Notes under the pieces: model-generated
The model's input: only the letters and a program-made list of their open reading frames with translations
Told to the model about the DNA's origin: nothing
Database searches by the model: none
Part shown: in pieces, positions 30,490-38,133 of the stretch
Layout of the letters: each line of letters opens with the position of its first letter
Position numbering within the stretch: position 1 is the first letter of the stretch
Origin: Streptomyces sp. BA2
Lineage (GTDB): Bacteria > Actinomycetota > Actinomycetes > Streptomycetales > Streptomycetaceae
Direction: 5' to 3'
Assembly: GCF_009769735.1 (NCBI RefSeq)
Contig: NZ_WSRO01000002.1
Location: forward strand, 6,398,001-6,462,000
DNA: 64,000 bases
Position numbers and translations under genes: made by a program

Positions 30490-31258
30490 GACATCTGTGC
30501 ATCTCGAAGTCGCCGAAGGCGTCGGCACGATCCGCCTCGACCGCCCCCCGATGAACGCGCTCGACATCGCCCTGCAGGACCGGCTCAAGGAGCTTGCCGA
30601 AGAGGCGACCCGGCGCGACGACGTACGCGCCGTGATCATCTACGGCGGCGAGAAGGTGTTCGCGGCGGGCGCGGACATCAAGGAGATGCAGGCCATGGAC
30701 CACGCGGCGATGGTCGCGCGCTCCAGGGGCTTGCAGGACTCCTTCACCGCGGTCGCCCGCATCCCCAAGCCCGTCGTCGCCGCCGTCACCGGCTACGCCC
30801 TCGGCGGCGGCTGCGAGCTGGCCCTCTGCGCCGACTTCCGCATCGCCGCCGACAACGCCAAGCTCGGCCAGCCGGAGATCCTGCTCGGCCTGATCCCCGG
30901 CGCGGGCGGCACCCAGCGCCTGTCCCGTCTGGTCGGCCCGTCCAAGGCCAAGGACCTCATCTTCACCGGCCGCATGGTCAAGGCCGAAGAGGCGCTCACC
31001 ATCGGCCTGGTGGACCGCGTCGTGCCCGCCGCCGAGGTGTACGAGCAGGCGCTCCAGTGGGCCGCGCGGCTCGCGCAGGGGCCCGCGCTGGCGCTGCGCG
31101 CCGCCAAGGAGTCCGTGGACGCGGGCCTGGAGACGGACATCGACACCGGGCTCGCGATTGAACGCACCTGGTTCGCGGGCCTGTTCGCCACCGAGGACCG
31201 TGAGCGGGGCATGCGCAGCTTCGTCGAGGAGGGCCCCGGCAAGGCGAAGTTCCTCTGA
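30488..31258 (+). CDS. enoyl-CoA hydratase / isomerase
   Basis: 256-residue crotonase-fold enzyme that hydrates trans-2-enoyl-CoA in fatty-acid or related acyl-CoA breakdown. Both glutamates of true hydratases are present: Glu110 in GGGCELALCADFR and Glu130 in LGQPEILLGLIPGAGGTQRL. The oxyanion-hole regions AAGADIKEM and YALGGGCE are intact. The ATG at 30488 gives the standard start; there is no ribosome site and a leaderless promoter is likely. It stands alone between the L,D-transpeptidase and the ATPase gene. Confidence 0.93.
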   Translation: MTSVHLEVAEGVGTIRLDRPPMNALDIALQDRLKELAEEATRRDDVRAVIIYGGEKVFAAGADIKEMQAMDHAAMVARSRGLQDSFTAVARIPKPVVAAVTGYALGGGCELALCADFRIAADNAKLGQPEILLGLIPGAGGTQRLSRLVGPSKAKDLIFTGRMVKAEEALTIGLVDRVVPAAEVYEQALQWAARLAQGPALALRAAKESVDAGLETDIDTGLAIERTWFAGLFATEDRERGMRSFVEEGPGKAKFL

Positions 31259-31266
31259 AGCGCTCG

Positions 31267-31308
31267 TGTGAAGTCCCGCCTGTGAAGTCCCGCCTGTGAA
31301 GTCCCGTC
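31267..31308. repeat. three 14-bp tandem repeats just after the enoyl-CoA hydratase stop
   Basis: Unit tgtgaagtcccgcc at 31267-31280 and 31281-31294, and again from 31295 with a change at its end. The array begins 8 bases after the stop codon. Confidence 0.85.
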
Positions 31309-31363
31309 AGGACGCGCGCAGTTGAGGCTACGTCAGCCAAAGTGTCCCCCGAAGGAGCGGATT

Positions 31364-31387
31364 ATGCGCGGCTTAAGAGAACCTTAA
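31364..31387 (+). CDS. candidate 7-residue leader peptide with a TTA codon
   Basis: GAAGGAG at 31351-31357 lies 6 bases before an ATG that opens a tiny frame, MRGLREP, ending in TAA at 31385-31387. The leucine is encoded by TTA, rare in Streptomyces and decoded by the bldA tRNA. The frame overlaps two CTTAAG hexamers (31372-31377 and 31383-31388). It could be a leader peptide for the hairpin at 31492-31522, or the ATG may be chance within an operator. Confidence 0.35.
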   Translation: MRGLREP

Positions 31388-31491
31388 GTCCGCCTTCCCC
31401 GCACCCCTAAGTGATCATCCGTAAGCGGGTGGTCATCGCAGGTCAGCAGGGGTGTCGCAGGGGCCTGGCTGCCACTGGCATATGCCTACCC

Positions 31492-31522
31492 AGCCCCCCG
31501 GAACGGATGGTTCCGGGGGGCT
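31492..31522 (+). terminator. strong intrinsic terminator 40 bases before the RsbW-like gene
   Basis: Perfect 13-bp stem (31492-31504 with 31510-31522) with a GGATG loop, followed by TATT. It lies 234 bases past the enoyl-CoA hydratase stop and just upstream of the next start, so it either ends a small transcript or attenuates the ATPase gene. Confidence 0.75.
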
Positions 31523-31562
31523 TATTCCGTCGGAACGGCCCCGGAACACGCTCTGTGCGGCC

Positions 31563-32078
31563 ATGATGGGTGGCATGGCGGGGCTGGAGGGTATCGAACA
31601 GCCGCGGCGACACGGGAGTGCGACCGCGGCGCGCTGGTCGCCGGCGGTTGAGGACGAACACGCGCTCAAGGCGCTCGAGTTGTTCGGCAATCCGACGGAC
31701 GCGGAGGTTCCGCTGCCGTCGCGCCCGGAGTCCGCCGCCATCGCGCGCCGCCTCGCCCAGGTCGTGGTGCTCCGGCACTGGGGGCTCTCCCCGAAGCTGA
31801 CCGAGGACGCGGTGCTCCTCACCTCCGAACTCGTCGGCAACGCCGTGCGGCACACCGGCGCCCGCGTCTTCGGGCTGCGGATGATGCGGCGCCGCGGCTG
31901 GATCAGGATCGAGGTGCGCGACCCCTCGCGCGGACTGCCCTGTCTGATGCCCGTACACGAACTCGACCTCAGCGGCCGGGGCCTCTTCCTGGTCGACAAG
32001 CTCTCCGACCGGTGGGGCGTGGATCTGCTGCCGCGCGGCAAGACGACGTGGTTCGAGATGCGGGTGGCCGACCGCTGA
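31563..32078 (+). CDS. RsbW-like ATP-binding protein (anti-sigma factor / serine kinase fold)
   Basis: 171-residue protein of the HATPase_c_2 family, common in Streptomyces, where members bind sigma factors or phosphorylate anti-anti-sigma partners. The N box is seen in LTEDAVLLTSELVGNAVRHT, the G1 box in RIEVRDPSRGLP and the G2 box in SGRGLFLVDKLSDRWG. ATGs at 31563, 31566 and 31575 are all possible starts; none has a clear ribosome site. No sigma factor is adjacent, so its partner must be elsewhere. A terminator follows at 32088. Confidence 0.85.
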   Translation: MMGGMAGLEGIEQPRRHGSATAARWSPAVEDEHALKALELFGNPTDAEVPLPSRPESAAIARRLAQVVVLRHWGLSPKLTEDAVLLTSELVGNAVRHTGARVFGLRMMRRRGWIRIEVRDPSRGLPCLMPVHELDLSGRGLFLVDKLSDRWGVDLLPRGKTTWFEMRVADR

Positions 32079-32087
32079 TACGCGAAA

Positions 32088-32120
32088 GCCCCCGGTCGCC
32101 GATTGCGGCGTGACGGGGGC
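32088..32120 (+). terminator. terminator after the RsbW-like gene
   Basis: Arms GCCCCCG (32088-32094) and CGGGGGC (32114-32120), plus an inner CGCCG/CGGCG pair with an ATTG loop and a small internal bulge, 10 bases past the stop codon. Confidence 0.7.
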
Positions 32121-32452
32121 CTGCGCGGAGCGCCGCGGACGAAGGGGTGTGGTCCGCGGGCGCTGAGAACGACCTGAGCCCGGGTCAATGGGGGTCGTGG
32201 CTCCGACTATGGCAGACGGGGGCCAGCGATCCAAAAGTCCCTATCCGGGCATACGGGCGCAAACTGGGGCAGTTCGAAGGTGAATCCTTGGTGAGCTGGG
32301 ACACCTGCCTGGTAAACGCTGGTTAAGTTCAGGCTGTGACAGGTGTTCCGCAAGGGGTGATAGAGCAGCCGCCGGCCTTCGCGGCCCCGACCCGCAGGGA
32401 TCACGTAGGGGCAATAAGCAGCTTTTGACCCCTTTGCCCATTAAATGGTCGC
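32121..32452. other. 332-base noncoding stretch before the NodB-like gene
   Basis: I see no credible gene on either strand. It holds an inverted repeat ACACCTG (32301-32307) / CAGGTGT (32340-32346) with a 32-base spacer containing ggtaaacgctggttaagttc. Near the end are TTGACC (32425-32430) and an AT-rich attaaatgg just before the GTG, probably the promoter of the next gene. Confidence 0.6.
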
Positions 32453-33232
32453 GTGACCGAGACCGACCGCCGTGGAGCCCTGCGCGCGGGCGCCGCACTG
32501 GCCGTCGCGGGCGCGCTCACCGCAGGCTGCTCCTCCTTCGGAGCCGCCCCCGCGGACCAGGCCGCTCCCGCCGCCCGGCACCCCGCCGCGAAAACACCCC
32601 GCGCCGCCCCCGCACCCCGCCGCTTCCCCGGCCTCCCCGACCAGATCACGCACAGCCCCCGCGGCCGGCCCCAGGTCGCCCTCACCTTCCACGGCCAGGG
32701 CGACCCCGCCACCGCGCGGTCCCTGCTCACCATCGCCGAGAAGGCCGACGCCAGGATCACCGTCCTCGCCGTCGGCAGCTGGCTCGACGAACACCCCGAA
32801 CTCGCCCGCCGCATCCTCGACGGCGGCCACGACCTCGGCAACCACACCCACCACCACCGCACCATCAACGACCTGCCCGAGGCCGACGCCTACGCCGAGA
32901 TCACCGGCTGCGCCGACCGCCTGCGCCGCCTCACCGGCTCCATCGGCACCTGGTTCCGCCCCTCGCGCGCCGAGACCGCGACCCCCCTCGTAGCCCGCCT
33001 CGCCCGCCGCGCCGGCTACCCGCACGTCCTCTCGTACGACGTCGACTCCCTCGACTTCACCTCGCCGGGCGCCCCGGCCGTCACCCGCAAGATCGCCTCA
33101 GAGGTACGCCCCGGCTCCGTCGTGAGCCTGCACTTCGGGTACGCGGACACGGTCGCCGCGCTCCCCGCCGTCCTGGAAGAACTGGACCGCCGCGACCTGC
33201 GCGCGGTGACGACCACGGAGTTGCTGACCTGA
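32453..33232 (+). CDS. polysaccharide deacetylase-like (NodB) lipoprotein with altered active-site motif
   Basis: 259-residue predicted lipoprotein (DRRGALRAGAALAVAGALTAGC; the twin arginine before the hydrophobic core could allow Tat export). The NodB fold is evident: LTFHGQGDPATARSLLTIAE, GHDLGNHTHHH, TWFRPSRAE and LSYDVDSLD. The usual TFDDGP motif, which holds the catalytic base and one metal ligand, reads TFHGQG, so both aspartates are missing while the second metal-binding histidine motif is kept. The role may be altered or purely binding. The GTG at 32453 has no ribosome site. The stop overlaps the next start (TGATG), so the two lipoproteins are coupled. Confidence 0.88.
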   Translation: MTETDRRGALRAGAALAVAGALTAGCSSFGAAPADQAAPAARHPAAKTPRAAPAPRRFPGLPDQITHSPRGRPQVALTFHGQGDPATARSLLTIAEKADARITVLAVGSWLDEHPELARRILDGGHDLGNHTHHHRTINDLPEADAYAEITGCADRLRRLTGSIGTWFRPSRAETATPLVARLARRAGYPHVLSYDVDSLDFTSPGAPAVTRKIASEVRPGSVVSLHFGYADTVAALPAVLEELDRRDLRAVTTTELLT

Positions 33233-34419
33233 TGACCCTGCACCTGAACCTCACCAAGCGCACCGGAGCGGTCATCGCCGCCGGGGCCGTCGTCGCCGCC
33301 GCGCTCGCCGGCTGCGGCACCGACACGCGCACGAACGAAGCCCACGGCACCAAGGGCGTCCCGAAACCCGCCAAACCCAAGGTCGCGCCCGGACTCCCGG
33401 GCATGCCGCCCCTCCTCGACCCGAAGGACGTCTACGCGGCCGACCGCCCGAACAAACTCTCCCCGGTGGTCAAGGACTTCCCCTCCCGGGTCTACGTCCC
33501 CAACACCAACTCCAACACCGTCTCGGTCATCGACCCCAAGACGTACGAAGTGATCGACACGATCGACGTCGGGATCCAGCCCCAGCACGTCGTCCCCTCC
33601 TGGGACATGAAGACGCTCTGGGTCAACAACAACCGAGGCCACACGCTCACCCCCATCAACCCCAAGACCGGCAAGGCGGGCAAGCCGGTCGAGGTCCACG
33701 ACCCGTACAACCTCTACTTCACGCCCAACGGCAAGTACGCCATCGTCATGGCCTCGATGGACCGCGAGCTCGTCTTCCGCGACCCGCACACCATGAAGAA
33801 GGTCAAGACCGAACCGGTCAGCTGCTACGGCGTCAACCACGCCGACTTCTCGGCCGACGGACGCTACTTCATCGTCTCCTGCGAGTTCTCCGGCGAACTC
33901 CTCAAGGTCGACACGGAGAAGATGAAGGTCATCGGCCAGCAGAAGCTGCCCTTCAAGGGCGCCATGCCGCAGGACGTGAAGGTCTCGCCCGACGGCAAGA
34001 CCTTCTACGTCGCCGACATGATGGCCGACGGCATGTGGGTCCTGAGCGGCGACAAGTTCGAGAAACCAAAGCTCCTGCCCACCGGCAAGGGCACCCACGG
34101 CCTGTACGTCAGCAGGGACTCGCGCGAGATGTACGTGTCCAACCGCGGCGAGGGCACCGTCTCCGTCTTCGACTTCCCCAAGAACAAGCTCACCAAGAAG
34201 TGGAAGCTCCCCCAGGGCGGCAGCCCCGACATGGGCGGAGTGTCGGCGGACGGCAACACCCTCTGGCTCTCGGGGCGTTACGACTCCGAGGTGTACGCCA
34301 TCGACACCCGCACCGGAGTCCAGACCGCCCGCATCCCGGTGGGCGGCGGCCCACACGGCCTCGCTGTCTACCCGCAACCTGGCCGCTACTCACTCGGCCA
34401 CACCGGGATCTTCCGCTGA
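33232..34419 (+). CDS. YncE-type beta-propeller lipoprotein
   Basis: 395-residue predicted lipoprotein (lipobox VAAALAGC) made of YVTN-type beta-propeller repeats: RVYVPNTNSNTVSVIDPKTY, LWVNNNRGHTLTPINPKTG, FYVADMMADGMWVLSG, MYVSNRGEGTVSVFDFPKN and LWLSGRYDSEVYAIDTRTG. Such seven-bladed propellers usually bind partners or ligands at the cell surface rather than catalyse. The ATG at 33232 shares one base with the preceding stop. The joint expression suggests a surface complex with the NodB-like lipoprotein. Confidence 0.9.
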   Translation: MTLHLNLTKRTGAVIAAGAVVAAALAGCGTDTRTNEAHGTKGVPKPAKPKVAPGLPGMPPLLDPKDVYAADRPNKLSPVVKDFPSRVYVPNTNSNTVSVIDPKTYEVIDTIDVGIQPQHVVPSWDMKTLWVNNNRGHTLTPINPKTGKAGKPVEVHDPYNLYFTPNGKYAIVMASMDRELVFRDPHTMKKVKTEPVSCYGVNHADFSADGRYFIVSCEFSGELLKVDTEKMKVIGQQKLPFKGAMPQDVKVSPDGKTFYVADMMADGMWVLSGDKFEKPKLLPTGKGTHGLYVSRDSREMYVSNRGEGTVSVFDFPKNKLTKKWKLPQGGSPDMGGVSADGNTLWLSGRYDSEVYAIDTRTGVQTARIPVGGGPHGLAVYPQPGRYSLGHTGIFR

Positions 34420-34510
34420 GCTGTTCAACGGTTGACCATAGCGGCCACCGGGCACAAAAAGGGTAGATCCACCTACCCCCCCCTCCCCCCTGCCGCTCAG
34501 GAGGTCGCCC

Positions 34511-35068
34511 GTGCTCAAAGGCATCGACGTCAGCTCGTACCAGTCCACATTCGACACGGACGGCATCTCTTTCGTGATCATAAAAGCGACGGAGGGCCGC
34601 TCGTACGTGAACCCACGCCTGACGGCCCAGACGAAGCGAGCACGGGACGGCGGCTGCGTGGTGGGCTTCTACCACTTCCTGTGGCCGGGGAACATCACGG
34701 CCCAGGCGGAGTATTTCGTCAGCAAGGCCCCTGAGAAATCAGGGGACTTGCTGGCGGTGGACTGGGAGTGGACGGGGGACCGCACGCGCGCGAGCAACGC
34801 GGAGAAGGACCGGTTCATCCGGGAGGTGAAGAGGCTGCGGCCGAACCACCGAACGATCTTGTACTGCAACCGCGATTTTTGGTTGAACCACGACACCACC
34901 TCGTACGCGGGTGACGCCCTCTGGATCGCCGACTACGTCACGGCGGGCAAGCCGCGCATCAAGGCGAAGTGGCGGATCCACCAGTACACGTCGACGCCGC
35001 TGGACAAGAACGTGGCGGACTTCGCGAGTGAGGACGCGCTGCGGGACTGGGCCAAGCCGCAGTCGTAG
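34511..35068 (+). CDS. GH25 lysozyme-fold protein without signal peptide
   Basis: 185-residue glycoside hydrolase family 25 domain. The hallmarks are LKGIDVSSYQ at the N-terminus, FVIIKATEGRSYVNP, GFYHFLWPGN and LLAVDWEWTGD, where the Asp and Glu of the DxE motif would be catalytic, ending WRIHQYTSTP. GTG at 34511 has AGGAGG 7 bases upstream, so the start is secure. GH25 muramidases are usually secreted or phage-encoded, but no signal peptide or binding module is seen. It could be a former phage lysin, exported by another route, or cytoplasmic. Confidence 0.85.
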   Translation: MLKGIDVSSYQSTFDTDGISFVIIKATEGRSYVNPRLTAQTKRARDGGCVVGFYHFLWPGNITAQAEYFVSKAPEKSGDLLAVDWEWTGDRTRASNAEKDRFIREVKRLRPNHRTILYCNRDFWLNHDTTSYAGDALWIADYVTAGKPRIKAKWRIHQYTSTPLDKNVADFASEDALRDWAKPQS

Positions 35069-35097
35069 CCGTCCCCGCGCGCGGCCCGTGGCGTGGG

Positions 35098-35757
35098 TCA
35101 GGCGAGCCACTCCGCCGTGCGTTCCGGGGAGGCCTCGGCCAGTGCTTTGGTGACCGCTTCGGTGTCCTTGGCCAGGCCGTAGACCGGGGTGCCCGGCTGT
35201 TGGCGCCAGGATTCGTCCTGGCCGCCCGTGTCGACGGTGTCGAAGCCGATCTCGTCGATGAGGTCGCGTACGACCTTCTTTGCGGCCTCGTCGTCTCCCG
35301 GCACCGGGAGGGCGACGCGGCCGGGGGTGCCCTTGGGCTGGGGCTTGTCGAGGATGTCCTGGGCGTACGTGCCGTTGAAGGCCTTGATCACCGGGTGGCC
35401 GATCTGGCGCTCGGTCCAGCGGCTCTCGGTCAGGCCCTCCTCGATCTCGGCGATCTTCCCGTCGCGCTGCTGGGGGTAGTAGTTGCCGGTGTCGATGACG
35501 GCGACGTTCTCGGCGGCGCCGTCGAGGAAGCCTGACGGCAGGTTCGGTACGGCCTTCAGGGGGATCGTTACGACGACGACCTCCGCGCCGCGGGCTGCCT
35601 CCTCGACCGTCACCGGCGTCGCACCGGTCTCTTCGGCGAGGGCGGTGAGGGTGTGCGGGCCGCGGGAGTTCGCCACGGCCACGTCGTGGCCGACTGCCGT
35701 GAGGCGGCGGGTGAGGTTGCCGCCGATGTTGCCCGCGCCGATGATGCCGATCTTCAT
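35098..35757 (-). CDS. NADPH-dependent F420 reductase-like oxidoreductase
   Basis: 219-residue Rossmann-fold protein of the pyrroline-5-carboxylate reductase-like NADP oxidoreductase family. The N-terminal KIGIIGAGNIGGNLTRRL binds the dinucleotide; VANSRGPHTL follows the second strand, compatible with NADP. Later motifs include VVVTIPLKAVPNL, IDTGNYYPQRD-like residues and HPVIKAFNGTYAQDI. Homologues reduce F420 or unknown substrates; the exact reaction is not certain. It is divergent from the ECF sigma gene. Confidence 0.85.
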   Translation of the reverse strand: MKIGIIGAGNIGGNLTRRLTAVGHDVAVANSRGPHTLTALAEETGATPVTVEEAARGAEVVVVTIPLKAVPNLPSGFLDGAAENVAVIDTGNYYPQQRDGKIAEIEEGLTESRWTERQIGHPVIKAFNGTYAQDILDKPQPKGTPGRVALPVPGDDEAAKKVVRDLIDEIGFDTVDTGGQDESWRQQPGTPVYGLAKDTEAVTKALAEASPERTAEWLA

Positions 35758-35789
35758 GACTGACCCTTCCGGGGTTGGTTCGCCTGTGT

Positions 35790-35815
35790 CGTAGCTTGTA
35801 CTCGTAGCTCGTACC
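35790..35815. promoter_or_regulatory. two 13-bp tandem repeats in the oxidoreductase promoter
   Basis: cgtagcttgtact (35790-35802) is followed directly by cgtagctcgtacc (35803-35815), two mismatches. They lie 33-58 bases upstream of the oxidoreductase ATG, a typical operator position. The repeat also holds TTGTAC/CTCGTAC steps that could form half-sites. Confidence 0.5.
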
Positions 35816-35903
35816 GGAGCCAACCTCCGGAACGGCTCGGCTATTCCGTGGTGTGTGATGAGGGGCACAGGAACTTGTTCGGGTGCGCGGAGAGATACGT
35901 GGT

Positions 35904-36581
35904 GTGAGGCCTAGTGAACTGGGAGATGGCATCCATGCACGTATCCGGGCAGGTGAGCGGGAGGCGTTCGGTGAGTTGTACGAGGCGTACGCGCGGACGG
36001 TCTACAGCCACGCCCTCCGGCTGACCGGCGACTGGTCGGCCGCTGAGGAGGTCATGTCCGAGACCTTCCTCGCGGCCTGGCGCACCCGCGACCGGCTCGA
36101 ACCGGACGGCGGTTCGCTCAAGCCGTGGCTGCTCGGCATCGCGACGCACAAGGCGCAGAACGCCAATCGCGGTCTGAGGCGTCGGCTCGCCTTTCTGTCG
36201 CGTCAGCCGGCGCCGCCCCAAGTGGCGGACTTCGCGGAGGAGTCAGCGGGGCGGATGGACGACGCGCGGCGGCTCGCGGCGGTGCACGACGCGCTGCGGC
36301 GGCTGCGTCGGCAGGAGCGTGAAGTGCTCGTGCTGTGCGTGTGGTCCGGGCTCGACTACGCGCAGGCCGCCGAGGCGCTCGGCGTTCCGGTCGGCACGGT
36401 GCGTTCGCGGCTCTCGCGGGCTCGTGCGCGGCTGCGGAGGCTCAGCGAGGACGGGGGCGGCAGCAGCGACGGGACTGGTGTGGCGGAAGTGAATGACGTG
36501 ACGGAACCTCTTCGTGGCCGCGGAGAGGTAGAGAGTGAGGCCGCGTTCGCGGCCCTGCCCCTGCGGGAGGAATTCCGATGA
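35904..36581 (+). CDS. ECF RNA polymerase sigma factor
   Basis: 225-residue sigma-70 family factor. Region 2 spans about residues 15-85 (AFGELYEAYARTVYSHALRL, EEVMSETFLAAWRTRDRL, WLLGIATHKAQNANRG), and region 4 about 115-170 (ALRRLRRQEREVLVLCVWSG, LDYAQAAEALGVPVGTVRSR). A GTG 21 bases earlier is in frame, but the one at 35904 has GGAGAG 9 bases upstream. Its stop overlaps the ATG of the next gene (ATGA), which encodes a single-pass membrane protein; that pairing is typical of ECF loci. Confidence 0.92.
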   Translation: MRPSELGDGIHARIRAGEREAFGELYEAYARTVYSHALRLTGDWSAAEEVMSETFLAAWRTRDRLEPDGGSLKPWLLGIATHKAQNANRGLRRRLAFLSRQPAPPQVADFAEESAGRMDDARRLAAVHDALRRLRRQEREVLVLCVWSGLDYAQAAEALGVPVGTVRSRLSRARARLRRLSEDGGGSSDGTGVAEVNDVTEPLRGRGEVESEAAFAALPLREEFR

Positions 36582-37702
36582 ACGCCGCCACCCCGCCCCG
36601 GGGAGAGGCCGAGGCCGCTGAACTGGCCCGCCTGCTGCCGGAGTCGGGCGAAGACGAGTGGGAACTTCCGCCGGGGCGTCACCTTCACCACAAGGACGTC
36701 CTGATGCACCAGATCGACCGAGACACCGCCGACGCACAGCAGGCCCCCGCCCCCGCATCGCCCCGCCGCGCGCTCCTGCGTCCCGCGGTGCTGATGCCGG
36801 CCGCCGCCGCGCTCGCGGTGGCCGGCATCCTGGCCGCCACGCTTCCCCTCGGTGACGGTAACGGCGACGGCGTACGCGACATGGGTGCCGGCCGGGGTGC
36901 CGCCCCTGGCGCGGCCGTCACTCTCGACCGGATCGCGAACGCGTCCCTGAAGTCCGGCACGAAGCCGGTGAAGGACAGCCAGTTCGTCTACACGCGCAGC
37001 CTCGTCCAGGGCAACGAGGGCAAGCTCGACGGCCCGGTGAAGCTCGGCACCCCGTACACGGAGGAGGTCTGGCTGAACCAGAACCCCGCCCCCGTCACGG
37101 ACATCGGCATGAGCCGCGCGAGCGGCAAGGGCGCGCCGATGGCCGGGCAGGACCTGCCCATCGAGGCGTCCGCGGTGGACGGTTCCGATGACTCCGGTGC
37201 CATACCGGAGGGGCCCGACCGGCCGACGTACGACTGGCTCGCCTCGCTGCCCACCGACCCCGACGCCCTGCTGAAGAAGCTGTACGCCGAGACGCGGGTG
37301 ATCGAGGGGCAGGAGACGAAGGCGCAGGCCGTCTTCGACCGGATCGGTGATCTGGTCGGCGGGTCGGTCATGCCGCCGGAGAACGCCGCCGCCTTCTACA
37401 AGGCGGTCGCGAAGCTCCCCGGAGTGGTCGTGGTGCCCGACGCGGTGGACGCGGCGGGCCGCCACGGGATCGGCATCACCATCGGGGAGTCGGCGTTCGC
37501 GACCCGCAGCGAATGGATCTTCGACAAGAAGACCTTCGCCTACCTCGGCTCACGGGGCTACATGACGAAGAACCACAAGCCGGGCGGCAAGCCGGGCAAG
37601 GCGGGCAACCCCGAGGTGCTCAACGGCAGCGTCGCGGTTCTGGAGCGTGCCGTCGTCGATCAGAAGGGCATGGAGCCCACCGGCGACGCCGACCGCGGCT
37701 GA
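36578..37702 (+). CDS. CU044_5270-family single-pass membrane protein, putative sigma partner
   Basis: 374-residue protein with a cytoplasmic N-terminal segment (about 60 residues; ELARLLPESGEDEWELPPGR), one transmembrane helix (AVLMPAAAALAVAGILAATL) and an extracellular domain of about 280 residues. In actinobacteria this family is regularly encoded directly behind ECF sigma factors and is thought to act as their regulator. No zinc-binding ZAS motif (HxxxCxxC) is seen, so any anti-sigma action is by another mechanism. Translationally coupled to the sigma gene by a 4-base overlap. The C-terminal 43 bases overlap a convergent frame. Confidence 0.82.
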   Translation: MNAATPPRGEAEAAELARLLPESGEDEWELPPGRHLHHKDVLMHQIDRDTADAQQAPAPASPRRALLRPAVLMPAAAALAVAGILAATLPLGDGNGDGVRDMGAGRGAAPGAAVTLDRIANASLKSGTKPVKDSQFVYTRSLVQGNEGKLDGPVKLGTPYTEEVWLNQNPAPVTDIGMSRASGKGAPMAGQDLPIEASAVDGSDDSGAIPEGPDRPTYDWLASLPTDPDALLKKLYAETRVIEGQETKAQAVFDRIGDLVGGSVMPPENAAAFYKAVAKLPGVVVVPDAVDAAGRHGIGITIGESAFATRSEWIFDKKTFAYLGSRGYMTKNHKPGGKPGKAGNPEVLNGSVAVLERAVVDQKGMEPTGDADRG

Positions 37703-38130
37703 TCACGGTCCGCCCGGCTCGCCCGGCTTGCCCGCATCGCGCGCAGCAGCAGGAAGAGCAGCAGCCCGAAGGGTGAGAGGAGGATCGTCAGGACCAGGAG
37801 CGGCCCCATCAGGAGGGGGTGGATGCCCAGAGTTCCGGCAGGACGGGCAGCGCCATCGGCGCGGGTGGTTGGGGCTCGGAGGGCTCCGTACGTGCTGACG
37901 GCCGTGGTACCGCCGTCCGGTACGCCGACGCTGTGGGCGCCGACGATCGGGGAGGAGCCCCGCTCCTGACCGGGCGCCGGCCGGGTCATCAGGAACCCGA
38001 TGGCGCAGGACGGCGATGAGCAGGGTGCCGAGCCAGAGGATGACGACGGTGAGGACGCGTCGGCGCGGTTGTACGGGGGCGACGGTGGGAGGCGCGAGGG
38101 GCCCGGCAAGGGAGCGGGCGGCCGGGCCGA
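37660..38130 (-). pseudogene. probable frameshifted small membrane protein
   Basis: Two minus-strand frames each carry half of a plausible small membrane protein. One gives PRRRVLTVVILWLGTLLIAV (a transmembrane helix), and the other, from about 38000 down to 37660, gives GFLMTRPAPGQERG and a second helix, LLVLTILLSPFGLLLFLLL. The switch falls near 38005-37990, where the first frame loses hydrophobic character and the second begins to read sensibly. Neither frame alone has a good start with a ribosome site. Either a one-base indel has broken the gene or there is a sequencing error. Confidence 0.45.
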
Positions 38131-38133
38131 GGT

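Larger units (their letters stand above)
31364..31525 (+). ncRNA. candidate small RNA or attenuator leader upstream of the RsbW-like gene
   Basis: The 304-base gap 31259-31562 has no conventional gene but ends in a textbook terminator. Before it are paired CTTAAG sites, a good ribosome site with a tiny frame, and a C/G-blocked stretch (ggccctggctgcc-like) able to pair locally. The boundaries are guesses: the 5' end could lie anywhere from about 31320 to 31450. I do not recognise an Rfam family. Confidence 0.4.

Noticed and set aside
29078..30703. 541-codon minus-strand frame opposite the second L,D-transpeptidase
   Set aside because: The plus strand has a complete YkuD protein with signal and catalytic motif; the minus frame is low complexity.
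31364..31525. Possible 6C-type RNA because of the C-rich blocks
   Set aside because: The runs of C here are in the stem of a terminator, not in hairpin loops as that family needs.
32121..32452. Possible c-di-AMP (ydaO) riboswitch before the NodB-like gene
   Set aside because: I could not find the conserved core blocks in order; only a simple inverted repeat is visible.
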